Shown here: positions 15,725 to 24,070 of the stretch, in pieces
How the letters are laid out: each line of letters opens with the position of its first letter
How positions within the stretch are numbered: position 1 is the stretch's first letter
DNA from: Bacillota bacterium
Lineage (GTDB): Bacteria > Bacillota > Clostridia > Christensenellales > Borkfalkiaceae
Length of the DNA stretch: 36,869 nt
Assembly (NCBI GenBank): GCA_023403375.1
Contig: JAEYEN010000030.1
Coordinates: 1-36,869 of the forward strand
Reading direction: 5' to 3'
Notes under the pieces: model-generated
What the model saw: only the letters and a program-made list of their open reading frames with translations
Database searches by the model: none
Told to the model about the DNA's origin: nothing
Made by a program: the position numbers and the translations under genes

Positions 15725-16744
15725 ATGACTATAATCGTTACGGGCGGCGCAGGATTTATCGGGAGTAATTTTATTTTCTATATGATGAAAAAGCACCCCG
15801 ATTACAGAATAATATGTTTGGACAAACTGACCTATGCCGGCAATCTGTCGACGTTGAAATCGGTACTCGATAAGCCCAACTTCCGCTTTGTAAAAGCAGA
15901 TATATGCGATAAAGCGGCGGTTGAAAAACTTTTTGAAGAAGAGAAACCCGATATAGTCGTCAACTTTGCGGCGGAAAGCCACGTGGACCGCTCCATAGAA
16001 GACCCCGAAGTGTTTTTAAGAACCAATATTGTGGGCACGGCAACCCTTATGGACGCGTGCAGAAAATACGGTATAAAACGTTATCATCAAGTTTCTACCG
16101 ACGAAGTGTACGGCGATTTGCCGCTCGACAGACCCGACCTTTTCTTTACGGAAAGCACGCCTATACATACGAGTAGTCCTTACAGCAGTTCCAAAGCGGG
16201 CGCAGACTTGCTTGTGCTTGCTTATTACAGAACTTACGGACTCCCCGTTTCGATAAGCAGATGCTCGAATAACTACGGACCTTACCACTTCCCCGAAAAA
16301 CTTATTCCGCTTATGATAGCGAACGCGCTGAACGATAAACCGCTTCCCGTATACGGAGAAGGACTTAACATAAGGGACTGGCTTTACGTGGAAGACCATT
16401 GTAAAGCGATAGACCTTATAATCCATAACGGCAGAGTGGGCGAAGTTTATAACGTCGGCGGACATAACGAAAAGAAAAATATAGACATCGTTAAAATTAT
16501 TTGTAAAGCGTTAGGAAAACCCGAAAGCCTGATAACGCACGTAACCGACCGTAAAGGGCACGATATGCGTTACGCCATAGACCCGACGAAGATTCACGAC
16601 GAACTCGGCTGGTATCCCGAAACGAAGTTTGAAGACGGCATACAAAAAACCATAAAATGGTATCTCGAAAACAAAGAATGGTGGGAAACGATAATTTCGG
16701 GCGAATACACCAAATATTACGAAAAGATGTACGGTAACAGATAA
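15725..16744 (+). CDS. rmlB: dTDP-glucose 4,6-dehydratase
   Basis: Second enzyme of the rhamnose pathway, an NAD-dependent extended SDR. The 339 residues carry the Rossmann motif TGGAGFIGSNF, the AAESHVDRSI segment, STDEVYGDL, and the catalytic YSSSK (Tyr and Lys), then the NNYGPYHFPEKLIP substrate region. The ribosome binding site is AAGGAG. The TAA stop shares its last base with the ATG of rmlD. Confidence 0.96.
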   Translation: MTIIVTGGAGFIGSNFIFYMMKKHPDYRIICLDKLTYAGNLSTLKSVLDKPNFRFVKADICDKAAVEKLFEEEKPDIVVNFAAESHVDRSIEDPEVFLRTNIVGTATLMDACRKYGIKRYHQVSTDEVYGDLPLDRPDLFFTESTPIHTSSPYSSSKAGADLLVLAYYRTYGLPVSISRCSNNYGPYHFPEKLIPLMIANALNDKPLPVYGEGLNIRDWLYVEDHCKAIDLIIHNGRVGEVYNVGGHNEKKNIDIVKIICKALGKPESLITHVTDRKGHDMRYAIDPTKIHDELGWYPETKFEDGIQKTIKWYLENKEWWETIISGEYTKYYEKMYGNR

Positions 16745-17616
16745 TGAAAGTTTTGGTAACGGGCGTTAAAGGTCAGTTAGGACACGACGTCGTAAACGAA
16801 TTGTTAAAACGCAGGCACAATCCCGTGGGCGTGGACGTTGAAGAGATGGACATAACCGACGGCGCGGCGGTCGATAAATTTATATCGGATTGTATGCCGG
16901 ACGCCGTTATACACTGCGCTGCGTGGACGGCGGTAGACCTTGCGGAAGACGAAGATAAAAAAGACAAGGTATATAATGTCAATGCGTATGGCACGGAAAA
17001 CATCGCCAAAGTTTGTAAAAAACTCGGTTGTAAAATGATGTATATTTCCACCGATTACGTTTTTAACGGACAGGGCGAAACGCCGTGGAAACCCGATTGC
17101 AAAGACTATGCGCCGCTTAACGTTTACGGCGACAGTAAATTGAAAGGCGAACTTGCGGTCAGCGGAAATCTCGATAAATATTTTATCGTCCGCATTGCGT
17201 GGGTGTTCGGCTTAAACGGCAAAAACTTTATAAAGACAATGCTTAACGTGGGCAGAACTCACGATAAGGTAAGGGTGGTCGCGGACCAGATAGGCACGCC
17301 CACGTATACGCTTGACTTGGCAAGACTGCTTGCGGATATGATTGAAACCGATAAATACGGTTATTATCACGCTACAAACGAAGGCGGCTATATTAGTTGG
17401 TACGATTTTACAAAGGCGATATTTGAAGAAGCGGGTATAAACAGCGAAGTTGTGCCCGTAACCACTGCGGAATACGGCTTATCGAAAGCGAAACGTCCGT
17501 TTAACAGTCGTCTTGATAAATCCAAACTTAAAGAAAACGGATTCGTTCCGCTGCCCGATTGGCGCGACGCGTTAAAAAGATACCTTGGAGAATTAAAAGA
17601 AAATGGCGCAAATTAA
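16744..17616 (+). CDS. rmlD: dTDP-4-dehydrorhamnose reductase
   Basis: Last enzyme of the pathway: reduces dTDP-4-dehydro-L-rhamnose with NAD(P)H. The 290 residues begin with the Rossmann motif VTGVKGQLGHDV; STDYVFNG and the catalytic Tyr-x-x-x-Lys (VYGDSKLKGE) follow, and DQIGTPTYT lies in the substrate part. ATG 16744 overlaps the rmlB stop, and the gene overlaps rmlC by 14 bases, so B, D and C are tightly coupled. Confidence 0.95.
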   Translation: MKVLVTGVKGQLGHDVVNELLKRRHNPVGVDVEEMDITDGAAVDKFISDCMPDAVIHCAAWTAVDLAEDEDKKDKVYNVNAYGTENIAKVCKKLGCKMMYISTDYVFNGQGETPWKPDCKDYAPLNVYGDSKLKGELAVSGNLDKYFIVRIAWVFGLNGKNFIKTMLNVGRTHDKVRVVADQIGTPTYTLDLARLLADMIETDKYGYYHATNEGGYISWYDFTKAIFEEAGINSEVVPVTTAEYGLSKAKRPFNSRLDKSKLKENGFVPLPDWRDALKRYLGELKENGAN

Positions 17617-18190
17617 AGTAGAAGAAGCACCTATCAGCGGGCTTTACGTTATAGAACCTGCCGTTCACGGCGACAACCGCGGCTATTTTATGGAAACTTA
17701 TAATCTTAACGATATGAAAGAGTTCGGGCTGAATATGATTTTCGTGCAGGATAATCAGTCTATGAGCGTTAAAGGCGTTCTCCGCGGACTTCATTTTCAG
17801 AAACAGTTTCCGCAATGTAAATTAGTGCGCGTTATAAAAGGAAAAGTGTTCGACGTTGCCGTCGATTACAGAAAAGGCTCGCCCACTTACGGCAAGTGGT
17901 TCGGGGTGGAACTCTCCGAAGAAAATAAAAAGCAATTTTTAATCTCCGAAGGCTTTGCGCACGGTTTTCTGGTACTTTCGGACACTGCGGAGTTCTGTTA
18001 TAAGGTTACGGATTTCTATCATCCTAACGACGAAGGCGGACTCAGATGGAACGACCCCGCAATCGGTATCGAGTGGCCGGAAGTAATCGGAACTTACGAC
18101 GGTACCGCTTCCGCAAAAGGGTATACGTTAAGCGACGGCACACCCCTTAACCTTAGCGAAAAAGACCAGAAGTGGGAAGAGTTCAAATAA
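17603..18190 (+). CDS. rmlC: dTDP-4-dehydrorhamnose 3,5-epimerase
   Basis: Third enzyme of the pathway, a cupin epimerase acting before RmlD. The 195 residues show the family marks DNRGYFMETYN, QDNQSMSVKGVLRGLHFQ (catalytic His in GLHFQ), GKVFDVAVDYRKGSPTYG, and FAHGFLVLSD. ATG 17603 lies within the end of rmlD with GGAG 15 bases upstream. No clear terminator follows; 18191-18392 is AT-rich with no recognisable element beyond a possible weak -10 (TATAAA). Confidence 0.95.
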   Translation: MAQIKVEEAPISGLYVIEPAVHGDNRGYFMETYNLNDMKEFGLNMIFVQDNQSMSVKGVLRGLHFQKQFPQCKLVRVIKGKVFDVAVDYRKGSPTYGKWFGVELSEENKKQFLISEGFAHGFLVLSDTAEFCYKVTDFYHPNDEGGLRWNDPAIGIEWPEVIGTYDGTASAKGYTLSDGTPLNLSEKDQKWEEFK

Positions 18191-18392
18191 TTACTAAATC
18201 AAATTGGATTTAAATAAATAATCAACAGATAATTATTAAGAATAAACCGAAAAATTATTTCGTAGAATTTTAAGCGGAATAAAAAACAAAGCAGAGTTTA
18301 TAAAACGCGTAATATTAAGTTACGATATTATAAAATATAAAGGTACGATAAAAATCGCAGGCGAATAACAAAAAAACAAACGGGTAAAGGTC

Positions 18393-19652
18393 GTGGCGAA
18401 AAAACTTACTAAGAAAAAAATAATAATAAATGCGGTAATCATATTGCTGGTTACCGCACTTGCTTTATTTTATCTGCTAAGAAAAGGCGATATAACGATA
18501 GAAGCGATAAAAAAAATAAAATTCGGATATTTTATCGCCGCTATTTGTTTCGTTTTTTTTTCGTTTGCCGTGCTGTCTGTGGTGGACGCGCTTGTTTACC
18601 GTTCTTTCACAAAAGATATGCCTTACGGAAAATGTTTGCTAAACACCGTTTTCGGCAATCTCGGTTCGCTTATAACCCCGTTCAGAAGCGGACATTTCCC
18701 CATGATGGTCTACTATCAGGTTAAAGCGGACGTACCCGTTTTTACCACTTCTACGGGGCTTGTCAAATGTCAGGTTATATATAGCGCAACTTCTATAATC
18801 GCTTATGCGGCGATAACCGCATATCTGGGTATAGCGGGGCTTAGCATAGTTTATCAGGGAACAACCGTTCCGCTATATCTAGTGGTTTTAACGGGACTTA
18901 TTTTTCACGCGGCGGTGTTTGCGGTTATCGTTTTGCTTGCTTTTAATATGCGCCTGCAAAAAGCCGCGCTTAAACTTTTTATAAAAATCTTAAAGAAGTT
19001 CAAAAAAAATCTGGACGAAGAACAATACTTTGCCGAAAAAACGGAAAAATTAAAAATATATAAAGAGCAACTCAGCATTATAGGTAAAGATTTTTATAAA
19101 TACCTTTTGCCGTGCGCGATTTATCTTATATATATGATTTTATCCGGTTCGGCACAATATCTGTGTTATCTTCTTATCTCGGGTTCGGCGTTTTCGGTCG
19201 GCGAAATGTTTTCTTTTTACGTTTTGTGCCTTGCAACGACGTATATTGCCAACGTTATTCCAACTCCCGGCGGCGTGGGAACTGCCGAATTTTTGTTTTC
19301 GGCGGTTTATTCCACGGTGATTATCGCTTTCGATATGCTCGGCGCGGTGCTGGTACTCTGGCGGGTTGGCACCTTTTACGCAATGATTGTGGCGGAATTT
19401 TTAATATTTATCGCGTTTAACGTTTTTTGCAGAATTAAATTGTCAAAATCACCCGTCGGTACCAAATCACCTTTTGATATAAAGTCATCCGACGATACAG
19501 GGGCATCAGTCGATATAAGGTTGCCCGTCAGTACAAAATTACCCGTCGATATAAGGGCATCGGTCGGCGACGCGGAGGAAAAGATAAACGCAAAAGACGG
19601 GGAATCCGAAAATCGGCAAATAAAACCCGACGCGGAAAATAACGATAAATAA
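18393..19652 (+). CDS. LPG-synthase-TM/UPF0104-family membrane protein
   Basis: A 419-residue polytopic protein of the family that includes the flippase part of MprF and AglD-like proteins. About eight hydrophobic segments are visible, with the family marks NTVFGNLGSLITPFRSGH (about 84-101) and the late NVIPTPGGVGTAEF. The soluble lysyl-transfer domain of MprF is absent, so a role in lipid or lipid-linked sugar handling, possibly with the polysaccharide genes upstream, is inference. The start is GTG 18393 with AAAGG only two bases upstream. The C-terminal 70 residues are a hydrophilic, low-complexity tail with two diverged copies of a PV-TK-P-DI unit. Confidence 0.82.
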   Translation: MAKKLTKKKIIINAVIILLVTALALFYLLRKGDITIEAIKKIKFGYFIAAICFVFFSFAVLSVVDALVYRSFTKDMPYGKCLLNTVFGNLGSLITPFRSGHFPMMVYYQVKADVPVFTTSTGLVKCQVIYSATSIIAYAAITAYLGIAGLSIVYQGTTVPLYLVVLTGLIFHAAVFAVIVLLAFNMRLQKAALKLFIKILKKFKKNLDEEQYFAEKTEKLKIYKEQLSIIGKDFYKYLLPCAIYLIYMILSGSAQYLCYLLISGSAFSVGEMFSFYVLCLATTYIANVIPTPGGVGTAEFLFSAVYSTVIIAFDMLGAVLVLWRVGTFYAMIVAEFLIFIAFNVFCRIKLSKSPVGTKSPFDIKSSDDTGASVDIRLPVSTKLPVDIRASVGDAEEKINAKDGESENRQIKPDAENNDK

Positions 19653-19717
19653 AAATAACGGCGCGGCGAAAAAATCACCTTTATGAGAAAAATTAAAAAG
19701 CGATTTAAGCCCTGATT

Positions 19718-19747
19718 GTAATATTTTGTCGAAAGTTGTCATAAAAT
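19718..19747 (+). promoter_or_regulatory. Sigma-E-type promoter of spoIIID with embedded Spo0A-box match
   Basis: TAATATT (19719-19725), 14-bp spacer, CATAAAAT (19740-19747), against kmATATT-N14-CATACAnT: one -10 mismatch. Sigma-E drives spoIIID in B. subtilis. The spacer contains TTTGTCGAA (19725-19733), a perfect match to the 0A-box consensus as I recall it (TTTGTCRAA), and TTGTC is repeated at 19736-19740. Confidence 0.65.
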
Positions 19748-19774
19748 TTACTATTCCTTAAAAGGGGTGGGTAA

Positions 19775-20038
19775 ATGATGGATAACGGCGACAGAATCGT
19801 TAAAGAAGCAGAGTATATAATAAGAACGGGCGCAACGGTCAGAGAAGCGGCGAAAGTTTTTTCTTTCGGCAAATCAACCATTCATAAAGACGTAACGGTG
19901 CGGCTTTTAGAAACGGACAAAGAACTTTACTTAAAAGTAAAGAAAGTACTGGATAAAAATCTCGCCGAACGGCATATCCGCGGCGGAGAAGCGACCAGAA
20001 AAAAATATTTAAAACTAAAAACCGAAAAAAATACCTGA
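19775..20038 (+). CDS. spoIIID: Sporulation transcription regulator SpoIIID
   Basis: Small DNA-binding protein that switches mother-cell transcription between sigma-E and sigma-K. The 87 residues follow B. subtilis SpoIIID (93): GATVREAAKVFSFGKSTIHKDV is the helix-turn-helix (about 18-40), and IRGGEATRKKYLKLK is the conserved C-terminal DNA-contact end. The ribosome binding site is AAAGGGG (19761-19767). ATG 19775 and 19778 are both usable. It stands alone between the membrane protein gene and the ABC transporter leader, with its own sigma-E-type promoter. Confidence 0.95.
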   Translation: MMDNGDRIVKEAEYIIRTGATVREAAKVFSFGKSTIHKDVTVRLLETDKELYLKVKKVLDKNLAERHIRGGEATRKKYLKLKTEKNT

Positions 20039-20152
20039 TATTTTCAAACAACAACAAATTACCCGAACATACCGAGTATTTTAAATGGCAAATAACACCG
20101 AGAAACGCTTTGGCTTTGGTAAAACGTTTCAGTTTGGGCGCTGTGAAAAAAG

Positions 20153-20181
20153 TTGACAGCAACTCTTAAAAGCGTTATAAT
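20153..20181 (+). promoter_or_regulatory. Perfect sigma-A consensus promoter of the ABC transporter
   Basis: TTGACA (20153-20158), 17-bp spacer, TATAAT (20176-20181). The transcript would start near 20188, so the leader is almost 200 nt. The rest of the 344-bp gap upstream (20039-20152) holds only a weak GAAACG/CGTTTC hairpin (20102-20130). Confidence 0.92.
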
Positions 20182-20194
20182 TTTTTTAGAATAT

Positions 20195-20325
20195 AAAGAC
20201 CTGAACCGAAAGGCGCGCCGCCTGACGGCAAAGGAGAATAAAAACGAATTTTGCAAGGTTAAAGCCTTGTCTTTTATTTCGTATCTCCCTTTGCCATAAG
20301 TCGGCGAAGGGAGTCTTTGTTTTTG
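20195..20325 (+). ncRNA. Structured leader RNA with antiterminator/terminator switch, riboswitch candidate
   Basis: The leader can form a closing stem AAAGAC (20195-20200) with GTCTTT (20313-20318); small hairpins CC-GAAA-GG (20207-20213) and GCCG/CGGC (20217-20229); and a long stem GGCAAAGG-AGA (20227-20237) with TCT-C-CCTTTGCC (20284-20295), capped by CAAGG/CCTTG (20254-20269). The 3' strand of this stem is exactly the 5' strand of the terminator at 20285-20313, so the two are mutually exclusive. That is the usual build of a transcription-controlling riboswitch. I checked by eye for TPP, SAM, guanidine, purine, preQ1, lysine, cobalamin, fluoride and T-box core motifs and saw none. There is no start codon for a leader peptide after the internal AAGGAG. 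Confidence 0.7.
20285..20325 (+). terminator. Leader terminator of the ABC transporter operon
   Basis: Eleven-bp stem (20285-20295 with 20303-20313, one G-U; core CTCCCTT/AAGGGAG), 7-nt loop, then TCTTTGTTTTT. It lies 58 nt before the first gene, which is the position of an attenuator. Confidence 0.88.
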
Positions 20326-20382
20326 TAATATACATTCCGATTTTCGTGCGGCGGCTTTTAGTGAGTTTCAAAGGAGAATAAT

Positions 20383-21429
20383 GTGAAAAAAACATTTACG
20401 TTCTTTAACGTGAAAAAATTTACGGCGATTTTAACTGCGGTTTTATCGGCAGCGTTGTTGGCGGCGTGCGTTTTAAATTTTTCCGCTTGCGGCGATAAAG
20501 AAAACGCTACTTATAAATTCGTAACGCCCGACGGCGCGCCCGCGCTTGCGATAGCAAAATATATTTACGACGGAGAGAACTTTACAGACCGCGCCAGGAT
20601 AGAATATTCCGTGGTGTCGGCGTCTTCTATCGGTGAAGAAATGATAAAGGGAAGCGGAGATTTTATCATAATGCCGGTAAATGCGGCGACTAAACTTTAC
20701 GCTTCCGACGAAAGCAATCCTTATAAAATGGTTTCTGTGGTAACTAACGGAAATCTTTATATAATGAGCGAACAGGAAACGTCCTTGGAAAATCTTAAAG
20801 GCAAAGTTATCGGCGTGATAGGACAAGGCAACGTGCCCGACCTGACTTTCAGGGCAGTGCTTAAAAAAGCGGGGCTATCGGATTGTGTGGAAAAGGTCGG
20901 CGATTTTACCCCCGTTGCGGACAAGATTTGCATTAAATACGGCAAAGACGCAAGCGAGATTTTGCCCCTTTTGAAACAAGGAAAAATATTTGCGGGTCTT
21001 ATTCCCGAACCTGCGGCAACTAAACTCGGGGCGGTTATAGCGCCCGAAAAAACCTTTTACCGAACCGACTTGCAAGCCCTTTATGACGGCGAGAACAAAC
21101 GTTATCCGCAAGCGGTGCTTATGGCGAAACAAAGCGTTATAAACGAAAGTCCGTCGCTCGTGAAAAAAATTGCCGAAAAGTTTGCCGAAAATCTCGAATG
21201 GGTTTCGTCTAACGTCCAAGAAGCGGTTTCGGCGGTAAACGGCGCGCTGAAAGAAGGGGTAACCCCGTCGCTTACAGCAGGCGCAATTACGCCTTCGGTA
21301 ATCGAAGCGTGCAATATAAAATGGATTTCGTCGTCAAACGCAAAAGAATACGTTAAGACTTATATAAACAGAATAATAGAGATAGATTCTAAATCCGCGG
21401 TTGCGGTAACCGACGAATTTTTTATGTAA
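20383..21429 (+). CDS. ABC transporter substrate-binding lipoprotein, NMT1/SsuA-like
   Basis: Periplasmic-binding-type protein (348 residues) tethered as a lipoprotein: basic N-terminus, hydrophobic stretch 13-28, lipobox LLAAC with Cys29. The mature part (TPDGAPALAIAKYI, DFIIMPVNAATKLYA, LKGKVIGVIGQGNVPDLTFRAVLKKAGL) has the fold marks of the NMT1/THI5-like and SsuA/TauA group, which bind small organic or sulfur/nitrogen compounds and pyrimidine precursors. The ligand cannot be told from sequence. The start is GTG 20383: an ATG two bases earlier is followed by a stop, and AAGGAG is well placed. First gene of a three-gene operon controlled by the leader RNA. Confidence 0.87.
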   Translation: MKKTFTFFNVKKFTAILTAVLSAALLAACVLNFSACGDKENATYKFVTPDGAPALAIAKYIYDGENFTDRARIEYSVVSASSIGEEMIKGSGDFIIMPVNAATKLYASDESNPYKMVSVVTNGNLYIMSEQETSLENLKGKVIGVIGQGNVPDLTFRAVLKKAGLSDCVEKVGDFTPVADKICIKYGKDASEILPLLKQGKIFAGLIPEPAATKLGAVIAPEKTFYRTDLQALYDGENKRYPQAVLMAKQSVINESPSLVKKIAEKFAENLEWVSSNVQEAVSAVNGALKEGVTPSLTAGAITPSVIEACNIKWISSSNAKEYVKTYINRIIEIDSKSAVAVTDEFFM

Positions 21430-21469
21430 AAAGCGTCAGAAGTCAAAAACACGGGGAGAGACAACAAGT

Positions 21470-22228
21470 TTGAAAAGCAAAACGAAAAAAATACTCGATA
21501 TAGCGTTGCCTTTATTTTCGATATGTCTGATACTTGTATTCTGGGCGGCGGCGAGTATTGCGGTAAACAACAAATTCATAATGCCGTCTATAAAAGAAAC
21601 GCTTGCCGAATTCTTTAATTTATTCGCGGAAACGTCGTTTTATCGTGCGCTGGGCGGCACGTTGCTAAGAACTCTCATTGCGTTTTGCATATCTTTTATT
21701 ATTGCGTTCGGTTGCGCTTTGCTTAGCGAAAAGTACTACGTTGCGAGAAAAATCATATCGCCGATAGTCAAAATAACGCGCGCGCTTCCTACAATTGCAG
21801 CGGTGCTTTTGCTTATGTTCTGGGCAAGTTCTTACGTTGCGCCCGTCATCGTTACCGTTCTTGTGGTTTTCCCCACGATGTTTAGCGAAATTTCGGCGAA
21901 TATCCGTTCGTTAGATATAGACCAACTGGAAATGTGCAAAGTTTTCGGCGTGTCAAAAAAAGAAACGATGTTCAAGGTAATAATTCCGCAGATAAGTCCC
22001 GAACTTCTGCGCTCGGCAGGGGCGGGGTTTTCGCTCAACTTAAAACTTATGGTGGCGGCGGAAGTTATCGCACAGACCGCTTATTCAATGGGGTATCTGT
22101 TAAACTCCGCTAAAATAAATTTTGAAACCGCAACTCTTCTCGCGCTGGTAATCGTTTCGGTTATAATAGGCACGGTTATAGAACAGGCGTTAAGACTGAT
22201 TGCGGAAAAAACGGCGAGGTGGAAATAA
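21470..22228 (+). CDS. ABC transporter permease, SsuC/TauC type
   Basis: Inner-membrane channel subunit, 252 residues, about six helices. The coupling-helix region with the EAA-type loop is visible (MCKVFGVSKKETMFKVIIPQISPELLRSAGAG shown only in part: EMCKVFGVSKKE to PQISPELL). The family pattern is that of the SsuC/TauC/ThiX permeases. The start is TTG 21470 with GGGGAGAG 9 bases upstream. The TAA stop shares a base with the ATG of the ATPase gene, so translation is likely coupled. Confidence 0.88.
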   Translation: MKSKTKKILDIALPLFSICLILVFWAAASIAVNNKFIMPSIKETLAEFFNLFAETSFYRALGGTLLRTLIAFCISFIIAFGCALLSEKYYVARKIISPIVKITRALPTIAAVLLLMFWASSYVAPVIVTVLVVFPTMFSEISANIRSLDIDQLEMCKVFGVSKKETMFKVIIPQISPELLRSAGAGFSLNLKLMVAAEVIAQTAYSMGYLLNSAKINFETATLLALVIVSVIIGTVIEQALRLIAEKTARWK

Positions 22229-22875
22229 TGCGCCTGAAAAACATAACTAAAAAGTACGGAGATAAAACCGTTTACGATAACTTTTCGTTTGATTTTGAAG
22301 AAAATAAAATCACAGCCGTGTTGGGAGAAAGCGGCTCGGGTAAAACCACTTTGCTGAAAATTATCGCTTCGCTTACCGATTATACGGGCGAAGCGGAAAA
22401 ACCGTCGGACAAAATATCTTTTATTTTTCAGGAAAACAGACTTATACCTAACCTTACGGTAAAAGAAAATTTATCGCTTGTCTGTAAAAATCAGGACCTG
22501 TCTTTCGCTTTGGAAAAGGCGGGGCTTAAAGAAGCGCAAAACCTGTATCCTAAAAGCCTTTCGGCAGGAATGAGCAGGCGCGTTGCCGTTTTAAGGGGGC
22601 TTTTATACGCCGCTCCGCTTGTTTTAATGGACGAGCCGTTTACTAATTTAGACGTCGCGCTTAAATATTCGCTTATGGATATGGTAAAAGAAGCGCAAAA
22701 AAACAGCAAAAAAACGATGATTTTCGTAACTCACGATATTGCGGAAGCGACTTATCTTGCCGATAAAATCGTCGTTATCGCACACGGAAAAATCGTTAAA
22801 GAGATAAACGAAATAACGCCCGAAACCCAGAACGAACTTCTTACCTTTATGATGAATATAGGTTCCGTAAATTAA
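22228..22875 (+). CDS. ABC transporter ATP-binding protein
   Basis: ATPase of the importer (215 residues from ATG 22228; a GTG at 22219 would add three residues but GAGGTGG fits the ATG better). Walker A GESGSGKTT (33-41), Q-loop FQENR, signature LSAGMSRR, Walker B LVLMDEPF and the H-loop THD are present. The signature is LSAGM rather than LSGGQ. The protein is short for the SsuB/TauB group (about 240-260). It ends the operon, 38 bp before a strong terminator. Confidence 0.9.
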   Translation: MRLKNITKKYGDKTVYDNFSFDFEENKITAVLGESGSGKTTLLKIIASLTDYTGEAEKPSDKISFIFQENRLIPNLTVKENLSLVCKNQDLSFALEKAGLKEAQNLYPKSLSAGMSRRVAVLRGLLYAAPLVLMDEPFTNLDVALKYSLMDMVKEAQKNSKKTMIFVTHDIAEATYLADKIVVIAHGKIVKEINEITPETQNELLTFMMNIGSVN

Positions 22876-22912
22876 AAATTTTTGATTGTAAAAAATAAAA
22901 ATTATGTAAAAT

Positions 22913-22952
22913 AAAGCGTCCCCTTTCGATTTGCCGAAAGGGGACGCTTTTT
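22913..22952 (+). terminator. Rho-independent terminator, ABC operon and apbE (convergent)
   Basis: Sixteen-bp perfect stem (22913-22928 with 22935-22950), 6-nt loop, U-run on the plus strand and A-run before it, so it can work in both directions between convergent genes. Confidence 0.92.
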
Positions 22953-22986
22953 ATAAAAATTTTAAGATATTATCGAAAAAGAATTA

Positions 22987-24063
22987 TTAAATCAGAACGG
23001 TTTCGTAGTCGCCGTCAAGCACGGTAAAGTCGGCGGCGGTTGCGTTAGTGTAAATTTGTTTTACGCCCGCTTTGTCGTATACGCCGAAAACGGTTACGCC
23101 GCTTAAATTTTGTTTTACAAAGTCCGAAAATTCGTCTTTTTCCATAAGCATAAGGGCGGTGGAGAGCGCGTCCGTCGCGGAGGCGGAGCGTAAAAGCGCG
23201 GGGGCGGTTTCCGAACAGATTACCGTAACGCTGCAAAAACCGCTGTCTGCGGTGCGCCCCGTAAGGGGATTTATAATGTGAGAATACCGTATCTCGCCGT
23301 TATCTCTGTCGGTATAATAGCGTTCGTAATCTCCGCTTGTGGAGAGCGGACTGTTCTTAATCAGTTCGTTGTTTACCGAAAGTATTTTAGCGCTGCTTTT
23401 TCTCGGGTGCTTTACGGTTAAGTTTTCTTTAACGGACAGCACGTATATGCTGCTTCCGCCCGCGCTGATGTAGCCTTTTGTAAAGCCTGCATGCGTTAAA
23501 TCGGCGTAAATTTTATCCGCCGCGTAACCTTTCGCTATTCCGCCGAAGTCAAGCGTAACGCCGTTTGCGGTTTTATAAAAGTTTCCGTCGTTTTCGCATA
23601 TCGAGTTCAGCGCAATAAAAGGCATAACGGACTGTATCTCTTCGTTAGTCGGCGGAACTATGGAAATAACGTTTTTGTCGAACGTGTCGGAGGATAACCG
23701 CCACAATTTTAATAAAGGATAAACGGTGGGGTTAAACTTTCCGCCCGTAAATTGGTTTAACTCTTTCGATAACGAAAAAAGGGCTTTCGCGTCGTCCGTA
23801 AATTCCACGCCATATCCGCTTTCCGCAGCGTTAAACTTGCTTATAACGGAGTTTTCTTTGGTTAAAGAAAGCGCGTCGTCCAATATACGCAAACGCTCTT
23901 TTATGGCGGTTTCGAGTTCGTTTTCAAGCGAACCGTTTACCGAAACGTAGATTTCCGTGCCGAAATAATCGTAATAGTAAGAAGAATAGCCGCACCCCGA
24001 AAGGGAAAAGGCGGCGATTATCGCAACGGTTATTATCGAGAGTATTTTTACAAAATGTTTCAT
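22987..24063 (-). CDS. apbE: FAD:protein FMN transferase (ApbE)
   Basis: Exported lipoprotein enzyme that attaches FMN to Thr or Ser of target flavoproteins such as NqrC/RnfG-type subunits. From the chosen start MKHFVKIL it has 358 residues; the signal ends in the lipobox LSGC. Family marks include GGKFNPTVYPLLKLW, LDFGGIAKGYAAD, INPLTGRTA and the later SATDALSTALMLM (metal site Asp/Thr). An upstream ATG at 24126 would add 21 residues before the signal peptide, so I reject it. A -10 (TATAAT) ends only 7 bases before the ATG, with no ribosome binding site between, so the mRNA may be leaderless. No FMN-accepting partner is visible in the window. Confidence 0.92.
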   Translation of the reverse strand: MKHFVKILSIITVAIIAAFSLSGCGYSSYYYDYFGTEIYVSVNGSLENELETAIKERLRILDDALSLTKENSVISKFNAAESGYGVEFTDDAKALFSLSKELNQFTGGKFNPTVYPLLKLWRLSSDTFDKNVISIVPPTNEEIQSVMPFIALNSICENDGNFYKTANGVTLDFGGIAKGYAADKIYADLTHAGFTKGYISAGGSSIYVLSVKENLTVKHPRKSSAKILSVNNELIKNSPLSTSGDYERYYTDRDNGEIRYSHIINPLTGRTADSGFCSVTVICSETAPALLRSASATDALSTALMLMEKDEFSDFVKQNLSGVTVFGVYDKAGVKQIYTNATAADFTVLDGDYETVLI

Positions 24064-24070
24064 CCCGATA

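Noticed and set aside
20212..20219. GGCGCGCC palindrome as a protein-binding site
   Set aside because: It is only 8 bp and is better explained as part of the GC-rich hairpins of the leader RNA.
20231..20262. Leader peptide after the internal AAGGAG
   Set aside because: No ATG, GTG or TTG at suitable distance opens a frame longer than a few codons.
20195..20325. TPP or guanidine-I riboswitch
   Set aside because: The transporter type made these attractive, but CTGAGA/ACC-CTGAT cores of TPP and the conserved ykkC segments are not present.
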